From Streptomyces sp. TLI_171 (GTDB lineage Bacteria > Actinomycetota > Actinomycetes > Streptomycetales > Streptomycetaceae), in assembly GCF_003610255.1 (NCBI RefSeq), contig NZ_RAPS01000001.1:7157001-7221000 (forward strand): a stretch of DNA of 64,000 bases, in the 5' to 3' direction. The notes beneath the pieces were generated by a model, which made no database searches, was not told the DNA's origin, and was given only the letters and a program-made list of their open reading frames with translations. Positions 42,008-49,771 of this stretch are shown one piece after another. Positions within the stretch are counted from its first letter, which is position 1. Each line of letters starts with the position of its first letter. The position numbers were made by a program, and so were the translations under genes.

Positions 42008-42290
42008 CAGAGGAAGTAGGTGGCGAGCGGGGCCATGCGGGCGGTGAAGGCCAGCCCGGCGTTCGGACGGCCGAGGGGGTGTCGAGCGGCCTGAACATGG
42101 GTGCTCACGCCCGGGGGCGGCGGGGCGGGTAGGCGGCGAGGACGGCTATGCGGCTGGTGGAGGGCACGGCGGCGCGAGCGGGCTGGGCGTGGGTGTTCAC
42201 TGTCGGGACCGGCGGAGCAGGTAGGCGCCGGAGGCGGCCGCGAGGAGGGCCATGCAGGCGGTGAAGACCAGGCCGGCGTGGGGGAGGCCG
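42008..42290. repeat. Diverged tandem copies of the 3' end of the MFS transporter gene
   Basis: The final coding part of the minus-strand MFS gene (GGGCCATGCAGGCGGTGAAG at 42248, with the stop context TGGGTGTTCACTGTCGGGAC) recurs twice downstream. The matching cores are GGGCCATGCGGGCGGTGAAG at 42031 and GGCTATGCGGCTGGTGGAGG near 42144; the middle unit includes ATGGGTGCTCACGCCCGGG. Spacing is about 104-113 bp. The gap to the EF-hand gene consists almost wholly of these copies. Confidence 0.7.
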
Positions 42291-43372
42291 AGAGGGGTGT
42301 CGAGGAGGCCGACGCCGATGACGGGGATGGAGATGCCGAAGTAGGCGACGACGAAGAGGGCGGAGAGGACGCCGCCGCGGTGGGCGGGCGGGGCGGCGGC
42401 GGCGACTTCGCCGACCGCGCCGCGCAGGGCCATGCCCTGGCCGGCGCCGCCGACCAGGGCGGCGAGCAGCAGCGGGGCGAGGGTGTGGGTGGAGAGGGAG
42501 ACGGCGAGCAGGGCCAGGCCGAGGATCAGGACCAGGCAGCCGAGCGGGATGGCGCGTTGGGCGCCGAGGCGGGGAACCAGCAACTGGCCGACGGTGGAGG
42601 CGAAGAAGGCGGAGCAGACGATCAGGCCCACCGCGGCGTGGTTGTGCACGTCCAGGTCCTCGGCGAGGAACGCGGGAGTGACGGAGGTGAAGACGCCGAG
42701 CAGCGAGAAGCCGGCGAAGGCGGCGATGCCGGCCGGCACGAAGACCCCGCGGACCTCCGGCGGCAGCGAGGGGCGGCGCGGGCGGGCGGTGCGCAGCGGC
42801 GACGCGCCGGCGACGGTCTCGGCCAGCGCCCAGGTGATCGCGAAGGAGGCGGCGAGCAGCACCAGGTGCACGATGAAGGGCAGTTTCAGCGGGGCGGGCG
42901 CGTACTGCGCGAGCAGGCCGGCGAGCAGCGGTCCGCAGCCGAGGCCGCCCATGTTGGCGGCCGTCGCGACGAAGCCGGCCCGGGCACGGCGCTCGGGCGG
43001 GGCGAGTTCGAGGACGTACGCGGTGGCGGTTCCGGTGAACAGGCCGGCGGCGAAGCCGGAGAGCAGGCGGCCCGCGCACAGCCAGGCGAGGCCGTCCTCG
43101 GCGAGGAAGGCGACCGCGCTGGCCGCCGCGCAGGCCAGGCCGCAGAGCAGGACGGGTCGGCGTCCGACGGCGTCCGAGACGTTGCCGAACAGCAGGAGCA
43201 CCCCGATGACGCCGAAGGCGTAGATCGCGTACACCACCGTCACCATCAGCTCGGAGAAGCCGAGTTGTTCCTGGTAGAGCCCGTACAGCGGGGTGGGCAG
43301 CGTGGTTCCCGCCATGCAGACGGCGAACGCGGCCGCCGCCCCCAGGTAGCCGCGGTGCTGACGATCGGTCAT
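42197..43372 (-). CDS. MFS transporter
   Basis: This 391-residue protein has twelve predicted hydrophobic helices and the major-facilitator loop 2-3 motif GNVSDAVGRRPVLL, with FVATAANMGGLGCGPLLAGL in the fifth helix as in drug/H+ antiporter (Bcr/EmrB-like, 12-helix) exporters. It lies in the cytoplasmic membrane and probably expels a small molecule; the substrate is unknown. The start MTDRQHRGYLGAAAAF is at 43372. No regulator is adjacent. Two decayed copies of its 3' end follow. Confidence 0.87.
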   Translation of the reverse strand: MTDRQHRGYLGAAAAFAVCMAGTTLPTPLYGLYQEQLGFSELMVTVVYAIYAFGVIGVLLLFGNVSDAVGRRPVLLCGLACAAASAVAFLAEDGLAWLCAGRLLSGFAAGLFTGTATAYVLELAPPERRARAGFVATAANMGGLGCGPLLAGLLAQYAPAPLKLPFIVHLVLLAASFAITWALAETVAGASPLRTARPRRPSLPPEVRGVFVPAGIAAFAGFSLLGVFTSVTPAFLAEDLDVHNHAAVGLIVCSAFFASTVGQLLVPRLGAQRAIPLGCLVLILGLALLAVSLSTHTLAPLLLAALVGGAGQGMALRGAVGEVAAAAPPAHRGGVLSALFVVAYFGISIPVIGVGLLDTPLGLPHAGLVFTACMALLAAASGAYLLRRSRQ

Positions 43373-43760
43373 CCGCCCACCGTAGGCACCCCGGTGCGGC
43401 GCGGTGCGCCCCGGCGGGGCCGACTACGCCGGACGGGGCGCCCACGGTGGGCGGGGCGGCGGCCGGTCGGGCCCTCGACCGAACGGTCGGCGCCGGAACG
43501 TGCGTGCGGGGCGAGGGGGTTCGGTGAACATGACGTGGGAGATCGGTGGGGAGGGGTTTCGGCCAGGCCATCCGCGGGCTCCGGCGGGCGGCCAGGGTCG
43601 ATGCCCGCGGCGGGTCGGATCGTCCGCGCCAGTGGCGCAAAGCGGCTCTTGCGGCAGTAGTCGACCGGCCAGCAGCATGCACTCTCGGTGATCACGGGCG
43701 CACCGTAGGTCGCCGCGCTGTGTGTCCTGTGTCGTGACCCGTGATCGAGACGAGGTAGCT
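43373..43760. other. 388-bp intergenic region between divergent genes
   Basis: It separates the MFS and propeller genes. I see short palindromic elements (GTGATCAC at 43688, matching the nearby CCCGTGATCGA at 43738 as an inverted repeat) but no supported gene. Both strands stay open for long stretches only because of GC content. Confidence 0.5.
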
Positions 43761-45194
43761 GTGCGATCCACCCTCCAGGCCCCCCGGCCCCGTCGCAGAC
43801 CCCGGCCCGCCCGGGCCGCCGCCGGAGCGCTCGCCCTCGTCCTGGCCGGGACCGCCGCGCCGGTGCTGCTGGCCGCCCCCGCGCACGCGGCCGGGCCGGC
43901 CGCGCCCGTCGCCTACGTGGCCAACGCCGGCCGGGGCACCGTGACGGCCGTCGACACCGCGACCCAGCAGGTCCGGCAGATCGCCGTGGGCGCCGACCCG
44001 GCGCGGGTCGCGGCCTCCGCCGACGGCCGCCACGTGTACGTCACCGACCACGCGGGCGGCTCCGTCTCGGTGATCGGCACCGACACCGGCGCCGTGCTGG
44101 GCGCCATCGCCACCGGCGGCGCCAGCCAGGCCGTCGCCGTCTCGCCCGACGGCGCGCGCCTGTACGTCGGCGACTGGGGCGGGCCGGGCCGGATCTCGGT
44201 GATCGACACCGCGGCCGGGACGGTCACCACCACCGTGCCGGTCGGCGCCACCGTCGAGGACGCCGCCGTCTCGCCCGACGGCGCCTCCCTCTACCTGACG
44301 CAGGCTCAGGGCGTCACCGTGGTCGACACGCTCACCAACACCGTCGCCGCCACCCTCGCGCTGCCCGGCTCGCCCCGGCAGGTCGCGTTCGCGCCCGACG
44401 GCAAGCACGCGTACGTCACCGAGTACGACGCCGGCGTCGTCGCCGTGATCGACACCGCCGCCCGCGCCGTCAGCGGCGAGATCGGCGTCTACGCGGGCGC
44501 GGACGGCGTGGCCGTCGCGCCCGACGGCGCGCACGCCTACGCCACCAGCGCGCTCGGCCCGACGGTCACCTCCGTCGACACCGCCACCGGACGGACCGCT
44601 GCCGTCGTCGAGACGCCCGACCAGCCCGGCGCGCTCGCCCTCACCCCCGACGGCGCGCAGCTGTGGGTCGCCAACCCGGTGAACGACTACCTGACGGTGG
44701 TCGACGTCGCCACCGCCGCCGTCACCGGCCACGTGCACGCCGGCGACCACCCCGTCGACGTCACCGTGGCAGCCCCCGCGCCCCCGGCCCCGCCCGCCCA
44801 GGCCGACCTCGCCGTCGCGCTGAACGCCGCCGCGGTGCCCGCGCTGCTCGGCGGCCGGATCGACTACACGCTGACCGTGACCAACCGGAGCACCACCACC
44901 ACCGCCGCCGGCACGGTCAGCACCGCGATCACGCCGGGCGGCCTCACACCCACTCCGGTCGCCCCCGGCTGCACCGCGGCCCCCGGCAAGGTCACCTGCA
45001 CCGTCACCGGCCTCGCCCCCGGCGCCACCGCGACCCGGACCTTCAGCCTCCCCGTCGCACTGCTCAGCCTCGGCACCGCCTACAAGGCCACCGCGACCCG
45101 CATCGCCGCCACCCCGGCGGATCCCAACCCGGCCAACGACAGCGCGAGCCGCGGCTGCACGGCACTGACCGCACTGATCATCAACTGCGGCTGA
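43761..45194 (+). CDS. Secreted YncE-like beta-propeller with DUF11 domain
   Basis: This 477-residue exported protein has a signal peptide (long Arg/Pro-rich n-region, AAAGALALVLAGTAAPVLLA, cleavage after AHA). Seven propeller blades follow, each with an (A/S)PDG(A/K)xxYV repeat and VIDTAAGTVTTTV-like strands. After a Pro/Ala linker, about residues 355-470 form a DUF11/CARDB-like surface domain (YTLTVTNRSTTTTAAGTVST). Cysteines near the end may form disulfides. Such proteins are cell-surface or matrix proteins of unknown ligand. The GTG at 43761 has a GAGG site; earlier in-frame starts exist. Confidence 0.8.
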   Translation: MRSTLQAPRPRRRPRPARAAAGALALVLAGTAAPVLLAAPAHAAGPAAPVAYVANAGRGTVTAVDTATQQVRQIAVGADPARVAASADGRHVYVTDHAGGSVSVIGTDTGAVLGAIATGGASQAVAVSPDGARLYVGDWGGPGRISVIDTAAGTVTTTVPVGATVEDAAVSPDGASLYLTQAQGVTVVDTLTNTVAATLALPGSPRQVAFAPDGKHAYVTEYDAGVVAVIDTAARAVSGEIGVYAGADGVAVAPDGAHAYATSALGPTVTSVDTATGRTAAVVETPDQPGALALTPDGAQLWVANPVNDYLTVVDVATAAVTGHVHAGDHPVDVTVAAPAPPAPPAQADLAVALNAAAVPALLGGRIDYTLTVTNRSTTTTAAGTVSTAITPGGLTPTPVAPGCTAAPGKVTCTVTGLAPGATATRTFSLPVALLSLGTAYKATATRIAATPADPNPANDSASRGCTALTALIINCG

Positions 45195-45281
45195 CCGGCG
45201 ACCACCGCGGCGCCTCCACCGAGCGGACGGCAGGCCCGGTCGAACGGGCCGTAGTGGGACATTGCTCACATAATGGGCCGT

Positions 45282-45536
45282 ATGGCTGACAAAACGAGAG
45301 GTGCGGACCAGCCCCCCACGGTGTCGGTCCGCGGCCGCGACGTACGGATCCGGACGATCGCGTTCCTGCTGCTCGGCGTCCTCGCGATCTGGTTCATCGC
45401 CGTGAACACCGCGTCGGTGGAGATCCGGCTCTGGATCCCCACCGTGACGCTGCCGCTGTGGGTGGTGCTGCTGGTCACCCTGCTGGTCGGCGCCGCGCTC
45501 GGCTGGATGCTGGCGCGGCGCCGGGCCAGGCGGTAG
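45282..45536 (+). CDS. LapA-domain small membrane protein
   Basis: This 84-residue protein has two hydrophobic helices: TIAFLLLGVLAIWFIAVNTA and LPLWVVLLVTLLVGAALGWML. They are joined by the SVEIRLWIPTVTLPL segment characteristic of the LapA/DUF1049 family, and a basic ARRRARR tail follows. The family is thought to help assemble envelope or lipopolysaccharide machinery in proteobacteria; its actinobacterial role is unknown. A CATAAT -10 (45269-45274) 7 nt upstream of the ATG at 45282 suggests leaderless expression, favouring this start over the ATG at 45273. Confidence 0.82.
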   Translation: MADKTRGADQPPTVSVRGRDVRIRTIAFLLLGVLAIWFIAVNTASVEIRLWIPTVTLPLWVVLLVTLLVGAALGWMLARRRARR

Positions 45537-45866
45537 GTCGGCCCTCGGGTCGCAGCGAGCCTCAGCGGCTCGCCGAGCCGGCCGACACCCAGGGCCGCAC
45601 CGCCGGCCGGCTCCTGCGGGACGGGCAGCAGACCGCCGAGGACCCCGGGCCGCGCCCGGCGGCGTGGAGTCCGGCGTCAGCGGCACCGGCGGGTGGTGCG
45701 TCGAACGCGGCGACCGGGCTGCGCGGGTGTCGGTGTGGGAGGCGGCGGGCGGGGTAGCCGCCTGCGCACACCGGCCGGACGGGCTCGGCGTCGCCGGGTG
45801 ACCGTGCGGGCGGTGTGCCTCGGGAGCTGTCCCGGGGCAGTTGCCGATCAGCCCAGGAGGAGATTC
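45537..45866. other. 330-bp gap with a hairpin
   Basis: The only clear structure is a stem at 45732-45772 (GGTGTG..AGGCGGC pairing with GCCGCCT..CACACC), a likely terminator for the LapA-like gene. No reading frame here looks like a protein. The ribosome binding site AGGAGGAG of the next gene lies at the right end. Confidence 0.5.
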
Positions 45867-46088
45867 GTGTTCATCGCCGCTGACGACGGTCCCAACGTGT
45901 TCGCCGTGCTGGTCCCCGCGCTGATCGTCGTCGTCCTGATCATCGGCGCTTTCGTCTGGGGCAGCCGCCGGGTCGCCCGCCGCCGGGTCCCGCCGCCGCA
46001 GCCCGGACCGGCGAAGGATCGCGCGGAGTCGTGGAGCACCCCGGACGAGGAGCGGCCCCCGGAACGGGACCGCGGCGCCGGGGGCTGA
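45867..46088 (+). CDS. DUF6479-like small membrane protein
   Basis: This 73-residue protein has one N-terminal helix (VFAVLVPALIVVVLIIGAFVWG) followed by a basic RRVARRRVPPPQPGP segment and a charged tail, the layout of the DUF6479 family of streptomycetes. The GTG is preceded by a strong AGGAGGAG. It is followed by a 38-bp perfect palindrome acting as a terminator. Function unknown. Confidence 0.72.
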   Translation: MFIAADDGPNVFAVLVPALIVVVLIIGAFVWGSRRVARRRVPPPQPGPAKDRAESWSTPDEERPPERDRGAGG

Positions 46089-46102
46089 CCCCGGGTGCCG
46101 GG

Positions 46103-46140
46103 GCGACGCCCCGCCTGGCGGCCGCCAGGCGGGGCGTCGC
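46103..46140. terminator. 38-bp perfect palindrome, probable terminator
   Basis: GCGACGCCCCGCCTGGCGG (46103-46121) is followed directly by its exact reverse complement to 46140, with no loop bases beyond the stem apex. It starts 14 bp after the DUF6479-like gene ends. A second stem (GTCCGC/GCGGAC near 46320) lies closer to the convergent SDR gene. Confidence 0.75.
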
Positions 46141-46339
46141 GCCACAGGACCGAGGCGCGGAGGGCCGAAAACTCCCGCCGCCGGGAGAGGCTCGGCCGGG
46201 CCGAGCAGGGCCACTCGCGACAGCGCACTGCCGGGCCTGGCCGGCCGGTGCCACCCGCAGGCGCTGCATCGGATGCGCTGGGCCGACACCATGCTGACCG
46301 CGAGCCGAACGCACCGACCGTCCGCGGAGGGGCGGACCG

Positions 46340-47077
46340 TCAGTTGGCCGCGGCGAGCCAGTCGCGGTAGCGGGTGGTGGCCAGGCGGGCGCCGGGGCCC
46401 GGGGTGAGGACGTCGCCGGGGACGGCGGCGAACAGGCCGGCCCGGTCGTCGACCAGGACGGGGCGGCGGTCGCCGCGGGCGGCCAGGGTGAGGCGGCCGA
46501 TCTCGTCGAGGGTGAACCGGTCGGGGCCGGCGACGTCCAGGATCCCGTCGAGCGGCGCGCCGGTGGCCACGTCGGCGAGGGCGGCGACCACGTCGGCGCT
46601 GGCGATCGGCTGGATCGGCGTCGCGGGCAGGCGCACGGCGCTGTCGTCCGAGGTCCAGGACATGGTCGGTTCCATGAACTCGAAGAACTGGGTGGCGCGG
46701 ACGATCGAGTACGGCGTCGGGCCGCCGCGCAGCAGCTCCTCCTGGAGCGACTTGGCGCGGTAGTAGTCGAGTTCGGGGACCAGGTCGACGCCGACGATGG
46801 AGAGCGCGACCTGGTGGCGGACGCCGGCCCGCTCGCCCGCGGTCAGCAGGTTGCCCACCGTGGTGCGGAAGAAGGCGATGGACTGCTCGTCGAAGGTGGG
46901 GGAGTTGGTCGCGTTGACGACGGTCTCCGCGCCGGCGAGCGCCCGGTCCAGGCCGGCCCCGGTGAGCAGGTCGACGCCGGAGGAGAGCGAGGCGGTGGTC
47001 ACGTCGTGGCCGCGGGCGGTCAGCTCGGCGGCGAGCTGGGATCCGATGAGGCCGGTGCCGATGACGGTGGTCTTCAT
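46340..47077 (-). CDS. NAD(P)H-binding SDR/NmrA-like oxidoreductase
   Basis: This 245-residue atypical short-chain-dehydrogenase has the nucleotide motif TTVIGTGLIGSQLAAEL (GxGxxG), then VVNATNSPTFDEQSIAFF, a YYRAKSLQEELL (YxxxK) site and VRATQFFEFMEP. Relatives are NmrA/QOR2-like redox sensors or quinone-oxidoreductases. The adjacent divergent Rrf2 gene and two palindromic operators indicate redox- or NO-responsive control. The ATG at 47077 fits the family start. Confidence 0.83.
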   Translation of the reverse strand: MKTTVIGTGLIGSQLAAELTARGHDVTTASLSSGVDLLTGAGLDRALAGAETVVNATNSPTFDEQSIAFFRTTVGNLLTAGERAGVRHQVALSIVGVDLVPELDYYRAKSLQEELLRGGPTPYSIVRATQFFEFMEPTMSWTSDDSAVRLPATPIQPIASADVVAALADVATGAPLDGILDVAGPDRFTLDEIGRLTLAARGDRRPVLVDDRAGLFAAVPGDVLTPGPGARLATTRYRDWLAAAN

Positions 47078-47121
47078 GGTGTGCCTTCCTTCGTCAGCCG
47101 GGCGCGAGCACCCGGCTCAAA

Positions 47122-47169
47122 CTCGGACATCTTCTGTCCGAGATACTACTCGGATATCCTGTGTCCGAG
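47122..47169. promoter_or_regulatory. Tandem Rrf2 operators
   Basis: Two inverted repeats with arms CTCGGACA/TGTCCGAG and a 5-nt spacer lie at 47122-47142 (perfect) and 47149-47169 (one mismatch, CTCGGATA), offset by 27 bp. They fill the gap between the SDR and Rrf2 genes, so one regulator would control both directions. Confidence 0.85.
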
Positions 47170-47184
47170 TCAAATGGAGGCGCG

Positions 47185-47667
47185 ATGAAGTTGTCGGGTG
47201 GCGTGGAGTGGGCGCTGCACTGCTGTGTGGTGCTGACCGCGGCGGCGGAGCCGGTGCCGGCCGCCCGGCTGGCGACCCTGCACGACGTGTCGCCGAGCTA
47301 CCTGGCGAAGCAGCTCCAGGCGCTGTCCCGCGCGGGCCTGGTGCACTCGGTGCAGGGCAAGACCGGCGGCTACGTGCTCACCCGGAAGCCCGCCGAGATA
47401 TCCGTGCTGGACGTGGTGCAGGCCGTCGACGGCGCGAGCCCCGCCTTCGTCTGCACCGAGATCCGGCAGCGCGGCCCGCTCGGCACTCCGCCCGAGCAGT
47501 GCACCAGGCCGTGCCCCATCTCCCGCGCGATGGGCGCCGCCGACGCGGCCTGGCGCGCCTCGCTGGCCGCCGTCACCATCGCCGACCTCGCCGCCTCCGT
47601 GGAGACGGACAGCGGCCCCGAGGCGCTGCCGACCGTCGGCGCCTGGCTGGCCCGCGACCGCGACTGA
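47185..47667 (+). CDS. Rrf2-family transcriptional regulator
   Basis: This 160-residue winged-helix regulator has MKLSGGVEWALHCCVVLTAA, VSPSYLAKQLQALSRAGLVHSVQGKTGGYVL and ISVLDVVQAVDG. Cysteines in VCTEIRQRG and EQCTRPCPIS give a C-x18-C-x3-C-type cluster site, as in Rrf2 proteins that bind an iron-sulfur cluster (NsrR, IscR, RsrR). It would sense redox or NO and repress the divergent SDR gene and itself through the two operators at 47122-47169. GGAGG precedes the ATG by 4 nt. Confidence 0.87.
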   Translation: MKLSGGVEWALHCCVVLTAAAEPVPAARLATLHDVSPSYLAKQLQALSRAGLVHSVQGKTGGYVLTRKPAEISVLDVVQAVDGASPAFVCTEIRQRGPLGTPPEQCTRPCPISRAMGAADAAWRASLAAVTIADLAASVETDSGPEALPTVGAWLARDRD

Positions 47668-47677
47668 GCGGCGCCCG

Positions 47678-47727
47678 GGTCGGAAGTCGATGCCGTAGGC
47701 GTCGCGGACCCGGAACCACTTCTCGGA
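47678..47727 (-). pseudogene. Relic of a LURP-one-related gene
   Basis: On the minus strand this short stretch reads SEKWFRVRDAYGIDFRP, clearly matching the C-terminal motif SKKWFRLRDTYGLDI of the intact LURP-one protein at 51531-52079. No start, stop or remaining domain is present, so it is a fragment left from a deleted paralogue. The rest of the 47668-47902 gap shows nothing recognisable. Confidence 0.6.
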
Positions 47728-47902
47728 CCCTCGGCCCGTCGAACACCCTGTCGTCCTGTGCGGGCCCGGCTCGCGCAGACGGCGTCCTGGCCGGTTGGGA
47801 TGCGACGGCCAGAACATCGTCTGCTGCTGCGAAGTGAGTGTTCTTCGGCGTCCCGAGCGATCGGTGCGGGAAGTGCCGGTGCCGGGCCCGATGCCGCCGT
47901 GT

Positions 47903-48865
47903 CTACTTCGGGGTGGGCCGTTCGGCGGTGCGCCGCAGGACGGCGACGGCGGTCACGGTGGCCAGCAGGGCGAGGATCGCGCCGCCCTGGCGGAGCAGGT
48001 CGTGGGCATCGGCGTGGGCGCTGCGGTAGAGGGGCGCGGCGACGGGCACGGTCCACGGCAGCACGGCGAGGGCGACGCCGGCTGCGCGAAGGCGGTCGGC
48101 GCCGGGGCGGGTGAGGTGCCGCAGACAGCTGAGCGCGATGACCAGCGCGGGCCAGGCGGCGACGGCATAGAACAGCAGCACGAAGGTGGGCGCGAAAATG
48201 ACCTGGTCGTAGTCGTCGTGCCAGGTGCCGATCCACAGGATGGCGGTGGCGCTCATCGGCAGGGCGACGGCCACGGCGGTGGCGACCAGGCGGGAGCGGT
48301 CGCGGCGGGTGAGTTCCACGGCGTCCGGTGGTGCGAGGAGCACCAGGACGCCGCAGGCGGCCCACAGCCAGACCAGGTAGGGGGCGAGGGACGAGCCGAA
48401 GTGGAACGAGGCCACGACCGCGAAGCCGCACCGAAGCACAAGGCCGACCAGGACGAGCGCCCGGGCCGCCGTCCAGCGGCCGGCGCCGGCGCACAGCAGC
48501 CCCAGGACCCAGGGTGCGGCCCGGGCCGCGTCCCACGCGGCCGGTCCGACACCGGAGTGCGGCTGGTGCAGGAGCAGCGCGGTCAGCAGGTGGACCGCAC
48601 TGAGGGCCGCGCCGCCGGCCAGGAGGAAGGGCGCGGCGCCGGCGAGGATCCGTCCGGCCGGGTCGCTCGAACCGAGCCCGGTGCGCAGCCGGAGGGCGTG
48701 TGCCGCCAGTACGGCCCATTCGCGCAGGGCGGTGCGGCGGTCGGCGTGCTGGACGGCCTCGGCGAGGGCGTCGACGATCTCGTCGCCGTGGGCGGCCCGG
48801 TAGCCGGGCGGGTAGAGGCCGCGCAGCGGGAGGCGGCGGACCAGGCGGAGAGACGACTCGGTCAT
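47903..48865 (-). CDS. Multi-pass membrane protein of a PadR operon
   Basis: This 320-residue protein has a short cytoplasmic start (LVRRLPLRGLYPPGYRAAHG, seen in many streptomycete PadR-linked proteins) and about eight hydrophobic helices (for example LVLVGLVLRCGFAVVASFHF and FAPTFVLLFYAVAAWPALVI). I recognise no transport motif. Its ATG overlaps the stop of the PadR gene as ATGA, so it is the regulator's partner gene and probably the regulated function. Role unknown. Confidence 0.75.
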   Translation of the reverse strand: MTESSLRLVRRLPLRGLYPPGYRAAHGDEIVDALAEAVQHADRRTALREWAVLAAHALRLRTGLGSSDPAGRILAGAAPFLLAGGAALSAVHLLTALLLHQPHSGVGPAAWDAARAAPWVLGLLCAGAGRWTAARALVLVGLVLRCGFAVVASFHFGSSLAPYLVWLWAACGVLVLLAPPDAVELTRRDRSRLVATAVAVALPMSATAILWIGTWHDDYDQVIFAPTFVLLFYAVAAWPALVIALSCLRHLTRPGADRLRAAGVALAVLPWTVPVAAPLYRSAHADAHDLLRQGGAILALLATVTAVAVLRRTAERPTPK

Positions 48866-49221
48866 GCCGTTCCCCCGATCACCCGGAGGACCGGGCGGAG
48901 GGCGCCGAGTGCGAGCCGACGTTCGGCCTCGGCGGCGTCGGCGCGCAATCGGCGCGTCTCCTCGGCGAGCGTGTCCCGCCCTTGGTCGGTCAGGGCGAAG
49001 GTGCGGCGCAGCCTCCCGTTCACGACCTCCTCGCTGTCGACTCGGACGAGCCCTTCCTGGAGCAGCCGGTCGAGGGCCGTGTACAGGGTGCCGGTGAGCA
49101 TCTTGGTGCGGCCCCCGGTGATCGCCAGGACTTCCTGGACGATGGCGTAGCCGTGCCGGGGCGCGTCGGCCAGTGCGGTGAGCACGAGCCTCGTCGGCTG
49201 GTGCAATTGACGGTCTGTCAT
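48862..49221 (-). CDS. PadR-family transcriptional regulator
   Basis: This 119-residue PadR repressor has LVLTALADAPRHGYAIVQEV, then GTLYTALDRLLQEGLVRVDSEEVVNGRLRR and FALTDQGRDTLAEE with a C-terminal dimer helix. PadR proteins usually repress an adjacent membrane or efflux gene and respond to a small ligand. The next gene overlaps it by four bases. A near-consensus promoter (TCGACA-17-TATAGT) ends 6 nt before the ATG at 49221, so the mRNA should be leaderless, consistent with the absence of a ribosome binding site. Confidence 0.88.
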   Translation of the reverse strand: MTDRQLHQPTRLVLTALADAPRHGYAIVQEVLAITGGRTKMLTGTLYTALDRLLQEGLVRVDSEEVVNGRLRRTFALTDQGRDTLAEETRRLRADAAEAERRLALGALRPVLRVIGGTA

Positions 49222-49227
49222 GTGGCG

Positions 49228-49256
49228 ACTATAGATCAACCATTTAGATATGTCGA
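49228..49256 (-). promoter_or_regulatory. Near-consensus promoter of the PadR operon
   Basis: On the minus strand TCGACA (49256-49251), 17 bp, TATAGT (49233-49228), with the start codon at +1 (49221). This is one of the strongest housekeeping-type promoters in the window; the locally AT-rich spacer likely contains the PadR site. Confidence 0.75.
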
Positions 49257-49283
49257 TGACTTAGCTATGGCGGCCCCCGAGCC

Positions 49284-49463
49284 CGGGACCGACAGCTGGT
49301 GCTGCCCGCCGACCGGGTCGGCTCGATCCGGCTGCACGAGCTGCGGGACCGGGCCAGTTGTCATGGTGAAGTCCTGCACAAGAACCGGCACTTCCACCTT
49401 GCGGCCACCGTGCAGCAGCCGGACGGCAGCACCGAGCTCGTCAGGTCGAGATTGGATCGGTGA
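49284..49463 (+). pseudogene. 5'-truncated gene end of unknown family
   Basis: A frame with protein-like composition reads RDRQLVLPADRVGSIRLHEL, then LHKNRHFHLAATVQQPDGST and ELVRSRLDR before the TGA at 49461. No start codon precedes it in frame (a TGA lies near 49255). It appears to be the last 60 codons of a gene whose front was deleted. No family is recognisable. Confidence 0.45.
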
Positions 49464-49465
49464 CG

Positions 49466-49687
49466 ATGGGAGAGACTTGGCCCGTGAACCTGGACCGCCG
49501 CCCCCTGGGCCTTGCCTTTTCCGAGCCTGCCGCCGACAGCCCGCTCCCGGCCGCCGAGCTCCCGCACCCACCGCTCGCCGAACGACCGCCCTTCCTGGAG
49601 CCGGACACCACCACCCCGCCCACCGCCTCCGCTCCGCCGGCCGCCAGGCGCCCGCTCGGCCACGGCCCCCGAACCTCGCAGGCCTGA
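49466..49687 (+). CDS. Doubtful Pro-rich hypothetical frame
   Basis: This 73-codon frame begins MGETWPVNLDRRPLGLAFSE and is then mostly Pro/Ala/Thr. It starts just after the truncated gene end. The opposite strand is equally open. It has no ribosome binding site beyond GATCGGTGACG and no similarity that I can name; it may not be a gene. Confidence 0.2.
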   Translation: MGETWPVNLDRRPLGLAFSEPAADSPLPAAELPHPPLAERPPFLEPDTTTPPTASAPPAARRPLGHGPRTSQA

Positions 49688-49771
49688 CGGGACCCCAGGT
49701 GGGTTCGCCGACCGCGCCGCCGCGCGACTTGACGCGGGGCGAGCCGGCCGGCGGCCCGCACGGGGAGCAGG

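Noticed and set aside
47668..49771. Insertion sequence or integron explaining the gene remnants
   Set aside because: No transposase motif, terminal inverted repeats or target-site duplications are visible around the relics.
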